This document shows positions 20,442 to 31,837 of a stretch of DNA of 64,000 nucleotides, piece after piece. The notes beneath the pieces were generated by a model that saw nothing but the letters and a program-made list of their open reading frames with translations, did no database searches and was not told the DNA's origin. The stretch is from Aegilops tauschii subsp. strangulata. Taxonomy: Eukaryota > Streptophyta > Magnoliopsida > Poales > Poaceae. The stretch is from contig NC_053036.3 in the NCBI RefSeq assembly GCF_002575655.3, positions 159,440,627-159,504,626 on the forward strand, read 5' to 3'. Positions within the stretch are counted from its first letter, which is position 1. Every line of letters starts with the position of its first letter. The position numbers were made by a program, and so were the translations under genes.

Positions 20442-22920
20442 ATCCTTTGCGTTATACCTAGCTAGGGGCGTAAAATGATAGCGCTCGTTGGGAAGCAACC
20501 CAACTTGTATCTTTTTGCTTTTTGGTTTTCTTGCTGTTTTCAATAAAATACACAATTATGCCTCTGTTTAGATGTGTTTTTGTGGTTCAAATTAGTGTTT
20601 GTGCCAAGCAAAGCCTTTGGGATCATGTTAGATGATAGTTGATTTGATCTTGCTAAAAAACAGAAACTTTTGCATCTAGAAAAATAATTTTTAAAAATCA
20701 CAGAAGCAACGAAAAAATCTGACATTTTTACACTAGATTGATATACAAATTGCTCACGTTTTCCTAATTTTTCAGAATTTTTGGAATTACTGAAGTATTC
20801 AAAATATTCATATTGCTACACACTGTTCTATTTTTGGCAGATTGTGTTTTCTTTGCGTTGTGTGCTTGTTTTTGATGATTCTATGGTTTTCTTTGAAGAG
20901 TTTTTGTCATAGAAAATTTGGAATACAGTAGATACAATGCAAGAATAAAATATGAATGGGTTTGCAACAATACTTATAGTGGTGATTTGCTTTCTTATAC
21001 TAACAGATCTCATGAAGGTTTTGTTGAGTTTTGTGTGATTGAAGTTTTCAAGTTTTGGGTGATGTTACGATGGATGAAGGAATAAGGAGTAAGAAGAGCC
21101 TAAGCTTGGGGATGCCCATGGCATCTCAAGCTATTATCCAAAGAGAAGCAAGCAACTAAGCTTGGGGATGCCCGAGTGGCATCCCCTCTTTCTTCTAACG
21201 ACCATCGGTATTTTACTCGGAACTATATTTTTATTCATCACATATTATGAGTTTTGCTTGGAGCGTCTTGAGTCTCTGCTTGTTTTACTTTTTAATTTTC
21301 AATAAATATCCTTGCTGGACACACCTATTTGAGAGAGCCAAAATTATGCTATGACTTGTTAGAATTGCTCTCTATGCTTCACTTAAATCTTTATGAGCTA
21401 TGAAATTTCTCTAGTGCTTCACTTATATCTTTTTGAGCACGGTGTGCTTTGTTATTTTGAAGACATGCTCTCATGCTTCACTTAGATTTATTTGAGAGTT
21501 AGTAATTTTTTTTAGAAATTCTCTCATGCTTCACTTAAATTATTTTGGGAGAAAGAAATATGATGCTCATGATCTTCACTTATATTTGTTTGAGCTTATT
21601 AAAAGCAACATATGAAACTAGTTCCAAAGTGATAGATATCCAAGAAGGATATAATAAAAACTTTCATGAAGATCATTGGACAAAATAAACTTGATTCTTT
21701 GTAATAGTTTTGAGATATGATGATATGAAATGTGAGTCATGTTGATGAGTAATTATGCTTTAGTGAGAATATTGGTGTTAAGGTTTGTGATTCCTTATGC
21801 AAGCACGAAAGTCAATAGTTATGCAATGAAATTACATCCTACTTGTGGTGCATTATTCGGTGTTAGTTATGCTTAATGCTTGCTTATCAGATTTTTCATT
21901 CCTTGGTTGGATGCTTCTCAATCTTTTGCTAGCCTTCATTTGCACTAAGTAAGATCACTACTTGTGCATCCAAAATCCTTTAAACCCGTTTTTGCCACAT
22001 GAGTCCACCATACCTACCTAAATGCGGTATTCTTTTGCCGTTCTAAGCAAATTTGTATGTGCCATCTTTAATTTTCAAAATAAACTTCTATTTTGTGTGC
22101 TTGTACCGCTCATGAAACGGTAGGGGGTGGCTAATATATTTCCATGCTAGATATGTTATTCTCAAGTTGAGTGTTTATTCACTTGTCATTGCACGGGAGT
22201 AAGGCAAAGGTATTAGGGATGCCCAGTCCCGAAATGAAAAATGAATTTACTTTATGTTGTCAAATAATAAATTCCTTGGAAGATGTTGGAATGGAAGGCA
22301 CCCGTGGATACGGCTGGCCATGGAAAGTGAAAGTATGGTTGAATAAGGAATAAACTTTATTTTCTGCCTGGGAACCGCCTATGATATATCTAGCATGGAA
22401 AGTATTGGGAACTACTCGATTGTTTTCGTTGACAGGAAAAACATGCCTCCCAAAATGTTTTTATCTCTATCTTTTTCGCTTTGAGCTATGGCACCTCTAC
22501 AAATCCCTACTTCCCTCTACGAAGGGCCTTTCTTTTACTTTATGCAATTTTTATTTTTATTTGAGTCTCCATCTTCTCTTAGAAAGCACCAACTAAGGGG
22601 CACTATGTTCGTACTTGAGCATTGGGTGTAGCTAATATGCGAGTGTGTTTCATGAATGGATCAATGACTGAGCATAATGGGATAGGGATAACTTATTTTA
22701 GTGTTGATATTTTGAAAGACATGGTTGCTTGCTGATATGCTTGAGTATTAAAGTCCTCATGTCAAAACTAGACTATTGCTTTGAACCATATAAAAGTCCA
22801 AATGTCCATGCTACATAGAAAAGAATATGTGATGAACATGTTAGGCAGCATTCCACATCAAAATTTCTGTTTTTATCATTTACCTACTCCAGGACGAGCA
22901 GGAATTAAGCTTGGGCATGC
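20442..22920 (+). other. Long noncoding internal region of Gypsy element
   Basis: About 2.5 kb without a sizeable ORF. It starts with the family signature GGGAAGCAACCCAA, holds two AAGCTTGGGGATGCC hairpin sites (21,102 and 21,158), and then four to five copies of a motif of the type TGCTTCACTTATATCTTTTTGAGC (21,376-21,600). It ends with the polypurine tract GGAATTAAGCTTGGGCATGC directly against the 3' LTR. The minus-strand element at 60.8-63.7 kb has the same parts in the same order. Confidence 0.75.
21164..21186 (+). other. Conserved 9-bp hairpin in Gypsy internal region
   Basis: GGGGATGCC-CGAGT-GGCATCCCC is a perfect 9-bp stem with a 5-base loop. A partly decayed sister copy lies at 21,108-21,127. 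The equivalent in the other Gypsy element (62,953-62,976) keeps the stem but has a different 6-base loop. The left arm plus its AAGCTT prefix repeats the polypurine-tract sequence found next to the 3' LTR. Confidence 0.8.
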
Positions 22921-24465
22921 TGATATGTCTCCAACGTATCTATAATTTTTATTGTTCCATGCTGTTATATTATCATTCTTGGATGTTTTACAATCATTTT
23001 ATAATCATTTTATATCATTTTTTGGTACTAATTGACATAGTTCCAAATGCCAGTTGTTGTTTTCTGCTTGTTTTTTACATTGCATGAAATCAATACCAAA
23101 CGGAGTCCAAATGCAACGAAACTTTTTGTGGATTTTTATGGACCAGAAGACATCCAATGGGCCGGAGAAGCACCTAGGGGTGCCCCGAGGGGGACACAAC
23201 CCACCAGGGCGCGCCTGGGGGTGGGTTGTGCCCACCTCGGTGGCCTCCCGCATCGCCTCTTTGCTCTATAAATACCCCAATATTCCAGAAACCTAGGGGA
23301 GTCGACAAAAATCAATTCCAGCCGCCGCAAGTTCCAGAACCACCAGATCCAATCTAGACACCATCACGGAGGGGTTCATCATCCTCATTGGTGCCTCTCC
23401 GATGATGCGTGAGTAGTTCATTGTAGACCTACGGGTCCATAGTTAGTAGCTAGATGGCTTCCTCTCTCTCTTTTGATTCTCAATATAATGATCTCTTGGA
23501 GATCCATACGATGTAACACTTTTTGCGGTGTGTTTGTTGGGATCCAATGAACTTTGAGTTTATGATCAGATCTATGTTTTTATCCATGAAAGTTATTTGA
23601 GTCTTATTTGATCTCTTATATGCATGATTGCTTATAGCCTCATATTTCTTCTCCAATATTTGGGTTTTGTTTGGCCAACTTGATATATTTATCTTGCAAT
23701 GGGAAGAGGTGCTTTATGATGGGTTCGATCTTACGGTGCTTGATCCCAGTGATAGATGGGGAACCGACACGTATGTATCGTTGCTATTAAGAATAACAAG
23801 ATGGGGTCTATTTCTACATAAGTAGATCTTGTCTACATCATGCCATCGTTCTTATTGCATTACTCTGTTTTCCCATGAACTTAATACATTGGATGCATGT
23901 TGGATAGCGGTTGATGTGTGGAGTAATAGTAGTAGATGCAGGCAGGAGTCGGTCTACTAATCTTGGATGTGATGCCTATATAATGATCATTGTCTGGATA
24001 TCGTAATTATTATTTGAAGTTTTATCAATTGCCCAACAGTAATTCGTCTACCCACCGTTTGCTATTTTTTCTTGAGAGAAGCCACTAGTGAAATCTACGG
24101 CCCCCGGGTCTCTTCCTTATTATATTTGCCTTCGCAATCTATTTTTATTTGCTTTTATTTTCAGATCTATATTTCCAAAACCCCAAAAATACCTTGCTGC
24201 AATTTTTGTTTATTTATTTTATCTCGCGTTCCCGCGAGATCTATTTATCCAAGCTACTACAATTTTATCTATCTTTTTACCCATGAGGCTCTTACGTCGG
24301 GTTGCAAGTATTTGTTCTTTGTGTGCAGGAGATGTTTACGTGGTGTTGCGTGGTTCTCCTACTGGTTCGATAACCTTGTCATCAGTGAGGGAAATACCTA
24401 CCATTGATGTGCTGCATCATCCCTTCCTCATTGGGGAAATACCGACGTAGTTCTAGCAGACATCA
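22921..24465 (+). repeat. 3' LTR of the Gypsy element
   Basis: It opens TGATATGTCTCCAACGTATC and ends TTCTAGCAGACATCA. A CTCTATAAATACC TATA box lies near 23,263. The LTR is 1,545 bp long and abuts the polypurine tract at 22,920. Its middle differs throughout from the 5' LTR. Confidence 0.8.
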
Positions 24466-24885
24466 CGTGCCGACGGCGATAACATCGACCTTGGAACTAT
24501 TCCCAACGCGCATCGTCACCTCGTCCTTAGCCAATCTTCGTTTAATCTGTAGCTCCTGTTTCGAGTTACAAATATGAGCAACCGAACCAGTATCAAATAC
24601 CCAGGCGGTACTACGAGCATTAGTAAGGTACACATCGATAACATGTATATCAAATATACCTTTGTTCACTTTGCCATCCTTCTTATCCGCCAAATACTTG
24701 GGGCAGTTCTGCTTCCAGTGACCAGTCCCTTTGCAGTAGAAGCACTCAGTTTCAGGCTTAGGTCCAGCTTTGGGCTTCTTCCTGAGAGTGACAACCTTCT
24801 TGCCATTCTTCTTGAAGTTCCCCTTTCTTTCCCTTGCCCTTTTCCTTGAAACTAGTGGTCTTGTTAACCATCAACACTTGATGCC
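24466..24885 (-). pseudogene. Angela-2: gag C-terminus and protease fragment
   Basis: The minus-strand frame (24,693-24,463) reads a Copia gag/protease junction: NARSTAWVFDTGSVAHIC carries the aspartic protease Asp-Thr-Gly. Upstream (24,850-24,700) the zinc-knuckle and Lys-rich part appears in shifted frames. It is collinear with 40,050-40,465 of Angela-1, but here the Trp codon before the active site is intact. It is cut by the Gypsy element on one side and the solo LTR on the other. Confidence 0.85.
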
Positions 24886-26456
24886 TGATACGTCTCCAAC
24901 GTATCTATAATTTTTTATTGTTCCATGCTATTATATTATCTATTTTGGATGTTTTATATGCATTAATATGCTATTTTATATTATTTTTGGGACTAACTTA
25001 TTAACCTAGAGCCCAGTGCCAGTTTCTGTTTTTCCTTGTTTTTGAGTTTCGCAGAAAAGGAATACCAAACGGAGTCCAAATGGAATGAAACCTTCGCGAT
25101 GATTTTTCTTGGACCAGAAGACAACCAGGAGACTTGGAGATGAAGTCGGGGGAGCCAAAAGGTGGCCACAAGGACGGAGGGCGCACCCAGGGGGTAGGGC
25201 GCGCCCCCCACCCTTGTGCCCCCCCCCCCCCCCCCGTGACTCTCCTGACCTAATTCTTTCGCCTATATATCCCCAAACCACCGGAGGATCCCAAGAAAAC
25301 ACTTTTCCACCGCTGCAACCTTTTGTAGCCATGAGATCCCATCTAGGGACCTTTTCCGGCACCCTGCCAGAGGGGGATTTGATCACGGAGGGCTTTTGCA
25401 TCAACCCTATTGCCCTCCTGATGAAGCGTGAGTAGTTTACAACAAACCTACGGGTCCATAGCTAGTAGCTAGATGGCTTCTTCTCTCTCTTTGATTCTCA
25501 ATACCATGTTCTCCTCGATGTTCTTTGAGATCTATTCGATGTAAAACTTTTTTGCGGTGTGTTTGCCGAGATCCGATGAATTGTGGATTTATGATCAGCT
25601 TATCTATGAATATTATTTGAATCTTCTCTGAATTCTTTTATGCATGATGATATCTTTGTAATTCTCTTCGAACTATCGGTTTGGTTTGGCCAGCTAGATT
25701 GGTTTTTCTTGCAATGGGAGAAGTGCTTAGCTTTGGGTTCAATCGGTGTCCTTTCCCAGTGACAGTAGGGGCAGCAAGGCACATATTGTATTGTTGGCAT
25801 CGAGGATAAAAAGATGGGGTTTTCATCATATTGCTTGAGTTAATTCCTCTACATCATGTCACCTTACTTAATGCGTTATCCCGTTCTTTATGAACTTAAT
25901 ACTCTAGATGCATGCTGGATAGCGGTCGATGTGTGGAGTAATAGTAGTAGATGCAGAATCATTTCGGTCTACTTGACATGGACGTGATGCCTATATTCAT
26001 GATCATTGCCTTAGATATCGTCATAACTTTGCACTTTTCTATCAATTGCTCGGTAGTAATTTGTTCACCCACCATATTATTTTCTATCTTGAGAGAAGCC
26101 TCTAGTGAAACCTATGGCCCCCCGGGTCTATTTTCCATCATATAGGTTTCCGATCTACTATTTTGCAATCTTTTACTTTCTGATCTATAAACCAAAAATA
26201 TTTACTTTATCGTCTGTTACTCTCATCTATCTCTATCAGATCTCACTTCTGCAAGTAACCGTGAAGGGATTGACAACCCCTTTATCGCGTTGGGTGCAAG
26301 TTGTTTGATTGTTTGTGCATGTATTCAGTGATTTGTGCGTTGTCTCCTACTGGATTGATACCTTGGTTCTCAAACTGAGGGAAATACTTATCTCTACTTT
26401 GCTGCATCACCCTTTCCTCTTCAAGGGAAAAACCAATGCAAGCTCAAGAAGTAGCA
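24886..26456 (+). mobile_element. Gypsy solo LTR
   Basis: It opens TGATACGTCTCCAACGTATC and ends CAAGAAGTAGCA. Flanks are ATGCC (24,881-24,885) and ATGCT (26,457-26,461), and the undisturbed site in Angela-1 near 40,470 reads ATGCT, so this is a 5-bp target duplication with one later change. There is no internal sequence, so the element was reduced by recombination between its LTRs. A GC-rich part with a run of about 17 C lies at 25,219-25,236. Confidence 0.9.
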
Positions 26457-27119
26457 ATGCTCCTTCTTGATTTCTACCTCTGCAGCTTTGAGCATTGCGA
26501 AGAGCTCGGGAATTGTCTTGTCCATCCCTTGCATATTACAGTTCATCAGGAAGCCTTTGTAGCTTGGTGGCAGTGATTGAAGAACTCTGTCAATGACACA
26601 ATCAACTGGAAAGATCAATTCCCAGCTGAGTCAAGTGATTATAATACCTATACATTTTGAGTATGTGTTCACTGACAGAACTGTTCTCCTCCATCTTGCA
26701 GCTATAGAACTTGTTGGAGACTTCCTATCTCTCAACCCGGGCATTTGCTTAAATATTAACTTCAAATCTCGGAACATCTCATATGCTCCATGACGTTCAA
26801 AACGTCTTTGGAGTCCCGGTTCTAAGTCATAAAGCATGGCACACTGAACTATCCAGTAGTCATCAGATCGAGCTAGCTAGACGTTCAAAACATCAGCATC
26901 TGCTGTTGCAGCAGGCCTTTCACCTAGTGGTGTATCAAGGACATAATTCTTCTGTGCAGCAATGAGGACAATCCTCAAATTATGGACCCAGTCCGTGTAG
27001 TTGCTACCATCATCTTTCAACTTAGCTTTCTCTAGGAACGCATTAAAACTCAGGGGAACGGTAGCACGGGGCATTGATTTACAACATAGATATGCAAATA
27101 CTATCAGGACTAAGTTCAT
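26457..27119 (-). pseudogene. Angela-2: gag N-terminal part, frameshifted
   Basis: Reading on the minus strand from about 27,077 gives the Copia gag segment with NFNAFLEKAKLKDDGSNYTDW-type sequence, then a stop near 26,877 and shifted frames at 26,837-26,631 and 26,618-26,462 (LQSLPPSYKGF, MQGMDKTIPELFAML). It is collinear with the intact gag at 40,190-41,086, with at least two frameshifts. Confidence 0.85.
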
Positions 27120-28038
27120 GATAAATTAAGTTCAATTAACCAAATTACTTAAGAACTCACACTTAAGTAGACATCCCTCAAGTCATCTAAGTGATACGTG
27201 ATCCAAATCAACTAACCCATGTCCGATCATCACATGAGATGGGGTAGTCATCAATGGTGAATATCTCTATGTTGATCATATCTACTATATATATGATTCA
27301 CATTCAATCTATTGATCTCCAGTTTTCTGAGGCCATGTCTGTACATGCTAGGCTCGTCAAGTTTAACCCAAGTATTCTGCATGTGTAAAACTGTCTTACA
27401 CCCGTTGTATGTGAACGTAGAGTCCATCACACCCGATCATCGCGTGGTGTCTCAACATGACGAACTGCCGCAATGGTGCTTACTCAGGGAGAACACTTTT
27501 ACCTTTAAATTTAGTGAAGGGATCATCTTATAATGCTACCGCCATACTAAGCAAAATAAGATGCATAAAAGATAAACATCAAATGCAATCAAAATATGTG
27601 ACACGATATGGCCATCATCATCTCGTGCTTTTGATCTCCATCTCCAAAGCATCGTTGTGATCTCCATCGTCACCAGCTCGACACCTTGATCTCCATTGCT
27701 GCGTCGTGGTTGTCTCGCCAACTATTGCTTCTACAACTATTGCTAACTCATAGTGATAAAGTAAAGCAATTACATGGCGTATGCATTTCATACAATAAAG
27801 AGACAACCATAAGGCTCCTGCCGGTTGCTAGATATCTTACAAAACATGATCATCTCATACAATAACGTATATCACATCATGTCTTGATCATATCACATCA
27901 CAACATACCCTGCAAAAACAAGTTAGACATCCTCTACTTTGTTGTTGCAAGTTTTACGTGGCTTCTACGGGTTTCTAGCAAGAACCGTTCTTACCTACGG
28001 CAAAAACCACAACGGTGTTTCGTCAAGTTTGTTGTTTT
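27120..28038 (-). other. Angela-2: leader, first part
   Basis: It aligns along its length with 41,100-42,060 (leader of Angela-1). It ends at the GTTTT duplication (28,034-28,038) where Angela-1 inserted; the leader resumes at 44,082. No ORF is significant. Confidence 0.8.
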
Positions 28039-29774
28039 TGTTGGGGAACGTAGTAATTTCAAAAAAATTCCTACGCACACGCAAGATCATGGTGATGCAT
28101 AGCAACGAGAGGGGAGAGCGTTGTCCACGTACCCTCGTAGACCGAAAGCGGAAGCGTTAGCACAACGCGGTTGATGTAGTCATACGCCTTCACGATCCGA
28201 CCGATCCAAGTACCGAACGTACGGCACCTCGGAGTTCAGCACACGTTCAGCTCGATGACGTCCCGCTAACTCCGATCCAGCAGAACTTCACGGGAGAGTT
28301 CCGTCAGCACGACGGCATGATGACGGTGATGATGTTACTACCGACGCAGGGCTTCGCCTAAGCACCGCTATGATATGACCGAGGTGGATTATGGTGGAGG
28401 GGGGCACCGCACACGGCTGGAAGAGATCAACAGATCAACTTGTGTGTCTAGAGGTGCCCCCTACCCCCATATATAAAGGAGCAAGGGGGAGGCCGGCCGG
28501 CCCCTTGTGGGCGCGCCAGGAGGAGGAGTCCTCCTCCTAGTAGGAGTAGGACTCCCCTCTTTCCTACTCCTACTAGGAGGGGGAAAGGAAGGGGGAGAGG
28601 GAGAGGGAAAGGGGGGCGCCGCCCCCCTCTCCTAGTCCAATTTGGACCAGAGGGGGAGGGGTGCGCGGCCTGCCCTAGGCCAGCCCTCTCTCTCCACTAA
28701 GGCCCATAAGGCCCACTATTTCTCCCGGGGGGTTCCGGTAACCCTCCCGCACTCCAGTTTTCTCCGAAACTATCCGGAACACTTCCGGTGTCTGAATATA
28801 GTCGTCCAATATATCGATCTTTACGTCTCAACCATCTCAAGACTCCTCGTCATGTCCGTGATCATATCCGAGACTCCGAACTACCTTCGGTACATCAAAA
28901 CACAAAAACTCATAATACCGATCGTCACCGAACTTTAAGCGTGCGGACTCTACGGGTTCGAGAACTATGTAGACATGACCGAGACACGTCTCCGATCAAT
29001 AACCAATAGTGGAACCTGGATGCTCATATGGGCTCCTACATATTCTACGAAGATCTTTATAGGTCAAACTGCATAACAACATACGTTGTTCCCGTTGTCA
29101 TCGGTATGTTACTTGCCCGAGATTCGATCGTCGGTATCTCAATACCTAGTTCAATCTCGTTACCGGCAAGTCTCTTTACTCGTTACATAATGCATCATCC
29201 CATAACTAACTCATTAGTTACATTGCTTGCAAGGCCTATTGTGATGTGCATTACCGAGAGGGCCCAGAGATACCTCTCCGACAATCGGAGTGACAAATCC
29301 TAGTCTCGATCTATGCCAACTCAACAAGTACCATCGGAGACACCTGTAGAGTACCTTTATAATCACCCAGTTACGTTGTGAAGTTTGGTAGCACACAAAG
29401 TGTTCCTCCGGTAATCGGGAGTTGCATAATCTCATAGTCATAGGAACATGTATAAGTCATGAAGAAAGCAATAGCAGTAAACTAAACGATCAAGTGCTAA
29501 GCTAACGGAATGGGTCAAGTCAATCACATCATTCTCCTAATGATGTGATCCCATTAATCAAATGACAACTCATGTCTATGGCTAGGAAACTCAACCATCT
29601 TTGATCAACGAGCTAGTCAAGTAGAGGCATACTAGTGACACTATGTTTGTCTATGTATTCACACATGTATTATGTTTCCGGTTAATACAATTCTAGCATG
29701 AATAATAAACATTTATCATGATATGAGGAAATAAATAATAACTTTATTATTGCCTCTAGGGCATATTTCCTTCA
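28039..29774 (-). repeat. Angela-1 3' LTR
   Basis: The plus strand reads TGTTGGGGAACGTAG ... GCATATTTCCTTCA. A TATA-like run lies at 28,471-28,478. A perfect 19-bp inverted repeat lies at 28,533-28,551/28,562-28,580. Confidence 0.9.
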
Positions 29775-30738
29775 GTCTCCCACTTGCATTAGACTCAATA
29801 ATCTAGATTACACAGTAATGATTCTAACACCCATGGAGTTTTGGTGCTGATCATGTTTTGCTCGTGGAAGAGGCTTAGTCAACGGGTCTGCAACATTCAG
29901 ATCTGTATGTATCTTGCAAATCTCTATGTCTCCCACCTGGACTTGATCCCGGATGGAATTGAAGCGTCTCTTGATGTGCTTGGTTCTCTTGTGAAATCTG
30001 GATTCCTTTGCCAAAGCAATTGCACCAGTATTGTCACAAAAGATTTTTCATTAGTCCCGATGCACTAGGTATGACACCTAGATCGCATATGAACTCCTTC
30101 ATCGAGACTCCTTCATTTGCTGCTTCCGAGGTAGCTATGTACTCTGCTTCACACGTAGATCCCGCCACGACGCTTTGTTTAGAACTGCACCAACTGACAG
30201 CTCCACCGTTCAATGTAAACACATATCCGGTTCGCGATTTAGAATCGTCCGGATCAGTGTCAAAGCTTGCATCGACGTAACCATTTACGACGAGCTCTTT
30301 GTCACCTCCATAAACGAGAAACATATCCTTAGTCCTTTTCAGGTATTTCAGGATGTTCTTGACCGCTGTCCAGTGATCCACTCCTGGATTACTTTGGTAC
30401 CTCCCTGCTAAACTAATAGCAAGGCACACATCAGGTCTGGTACACAGCATTGCATACATGATAGAGCCTATGGCTGAAGCATAGGGAACATCTTTCATTT
30501 TCTCTCTATCTTCTGCAGTGGTCGGGCATTGAGTCTAACTCAACTTCACACCTTGCAACACAGGCAAGAACCCTTTCTTTGCTTGATCCATTTTGAACTT
30601 TTTCAAAACTTTGTCAAGGTATGTGCTTTGTGAAAGTCCAATTAAGCATTTTGATCTATCTCTATAGATCTTGATGCCCAATATGTAAGCAGCTTCACCG
30701 AGGTCTTTCATTAAAAACTCTTATTCAAGTATCATTTT
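29775..30738 (-). pseudogene. Angela-1: RNase H and end of RT
   Basis: Minus-strand frames 30,498-30,034 and 30,014-29,808 encode the Copia RNase H: TRPDVCLAISLAGRYQ, a GYVDASFDTDPDDSKSRTGY segment, and SWCSSKQSVVAGSTCEAEY with the catalytic Glu, then ADPLTKPLPRAKH. Stops separate the two frames. 30,733-30,499 is the rest of the RT thumb region with further stops. The coding part ends just before the polypurine tract by the 3' LTR. Confidence 0.85.
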
Positions 30739-31837
30739 TGTTGTAGGGTGGAACCCTAGATGAAGATCTTTCACGAATTGGAGGGGAAATCCCCAAGAAC
30801 ACGAAGAACACAAGAGAGGGGAAACACTCAAATTGACTAGATCTAATCACACATATGCTAGATCCAAGAACATACAAGAGTTCACAATGATTCAAGAACA
30901 ACAAAGGAAAGATACAAGGTACTAGTTCATCCCAATCCTATGAGGAGAGAGGTCTTGATGATCCTATGATGGGGATCTTTCCCTAGATGGGGAGCTTGAA
31001 TCCACTAGGGGATCTTCTCCATAGGAGGTCTTGAACTCCAATGGAGTGGTCTCTCTCTAACAAGAGGAGATACAAGGAGCAAAGCTCACTAAATCATGTC
31101 ATATACATTGCTATCCCTTTAAATGAGCTAGGTGGGAGGTACTTATAGTCTAGGGACGAAATAGAGGGAGAGGGGGATACAAAGGTCCAAAATGACCCTG
31201 AAACACACACACACTCTCGGAGGGGTCCGGGCACCCAGACCGGTCAGAGGCGCCGGGCGAAGGAGGACCAGGCACCCGGGGCGCGAGGGGCCGGGCACCC
31301 GGACTAGGCCGAGGCCGGCTGGAGCTGGGCCGAGCACCCGGGGGTTGATGGCCCGGGCACCCGGTGGGGGGCTGGGCCACGCCGGGAGGAGGCCAGGAAC
31401 CCGGGGGTGGGGACCCGGGCACCCGGGGTGGGCTGCACCAGCGCCCAGGCGGGCAGGGCCGGGCACCCGGGGTGGCCTGGGCCTTGGCCAACCGGCGGCT
31501 GGTGGCCGGGCACCCGGGGGTGTTGGTGGCCGGGCACCCAGACGGGTCTGAGGCCTCCGTAGCTTCGCGCTCTTCTCCCTCTCCTTCCTCTTGGGTCTCT
31601 GGTGAACTTGGTGCTTCACTCCGTGCTTCCTCGCAATCATCTCGGAAGTACCTACACATGCATAGCATATCTCTTTGAGGTAGAATCTCATTCTCATGTG
31701 AAACCGAACGAAACTCGAAGAGGAAAGAAGTGACCTCGTTCTTGATGTTGCGTGCACGTGCTCTTGTCATTGGTCCACGAGGTTCTTGCGGTGGTGGTGT
31801 GACGTCCATGGTGACGGTCGAGGGATACTCCGCATCA
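30739..31837 (-). repeat. 3' LTR of the nested element, with GGGCACCCGG array
   Basis: It contains ten copies of a GGGCACCCGG-type decamer at 30-40 bp spacing between 31,229 and 31,541. The minus-strand frame across the LTR opens with a GPMTRARARNIKNEV segment (31,790-31,740), then becomes Pro-rich as it reads through the array. Confidence 0.85.

Larger units (their letters stand above)
17992..24465 (+). mobile_element. Gypsy-type LTR element with gag-like gene and unlike LTRs
   Basis: Layout: 5' LTR (17,992-19,506, start removed at the CACTA junction), gag-like ORF, a noncoding stretch of about 2.5 kb, a polypurine tract, and 3' LTR (22,921-24,465). No protease, integrase or reverse transcriptase is present, so it depends on a partner element. 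It sits in the Angela-2 protease/gag region; the base after the 3' LTR (24,466) resumes Angela-2. The two LTRs are different types (see findings). Confidence 0.8.

Noticed and set aside
28039..29774. LTR shared by two tandem Angela elements through unequal recombination
   Set aside because: The GTTTT duplication at 28,034 and 44,082 and the continuous Angela-2 leader outside show a simple nested insertion.
31229..31541. Regularly spaced decamers as a CRISPR-like array
   Set aside because: Plant nuclear DNA, short variable repeats within an LTR, and spacers that are themselves repetitive.
31143..31551. Proline/arginine-rich ORFs on both strands of the LTR array
   Set aside because: They are by-products of the GGGCACCCGG repeat, open on both strands, and shift frame between the two LTRs.
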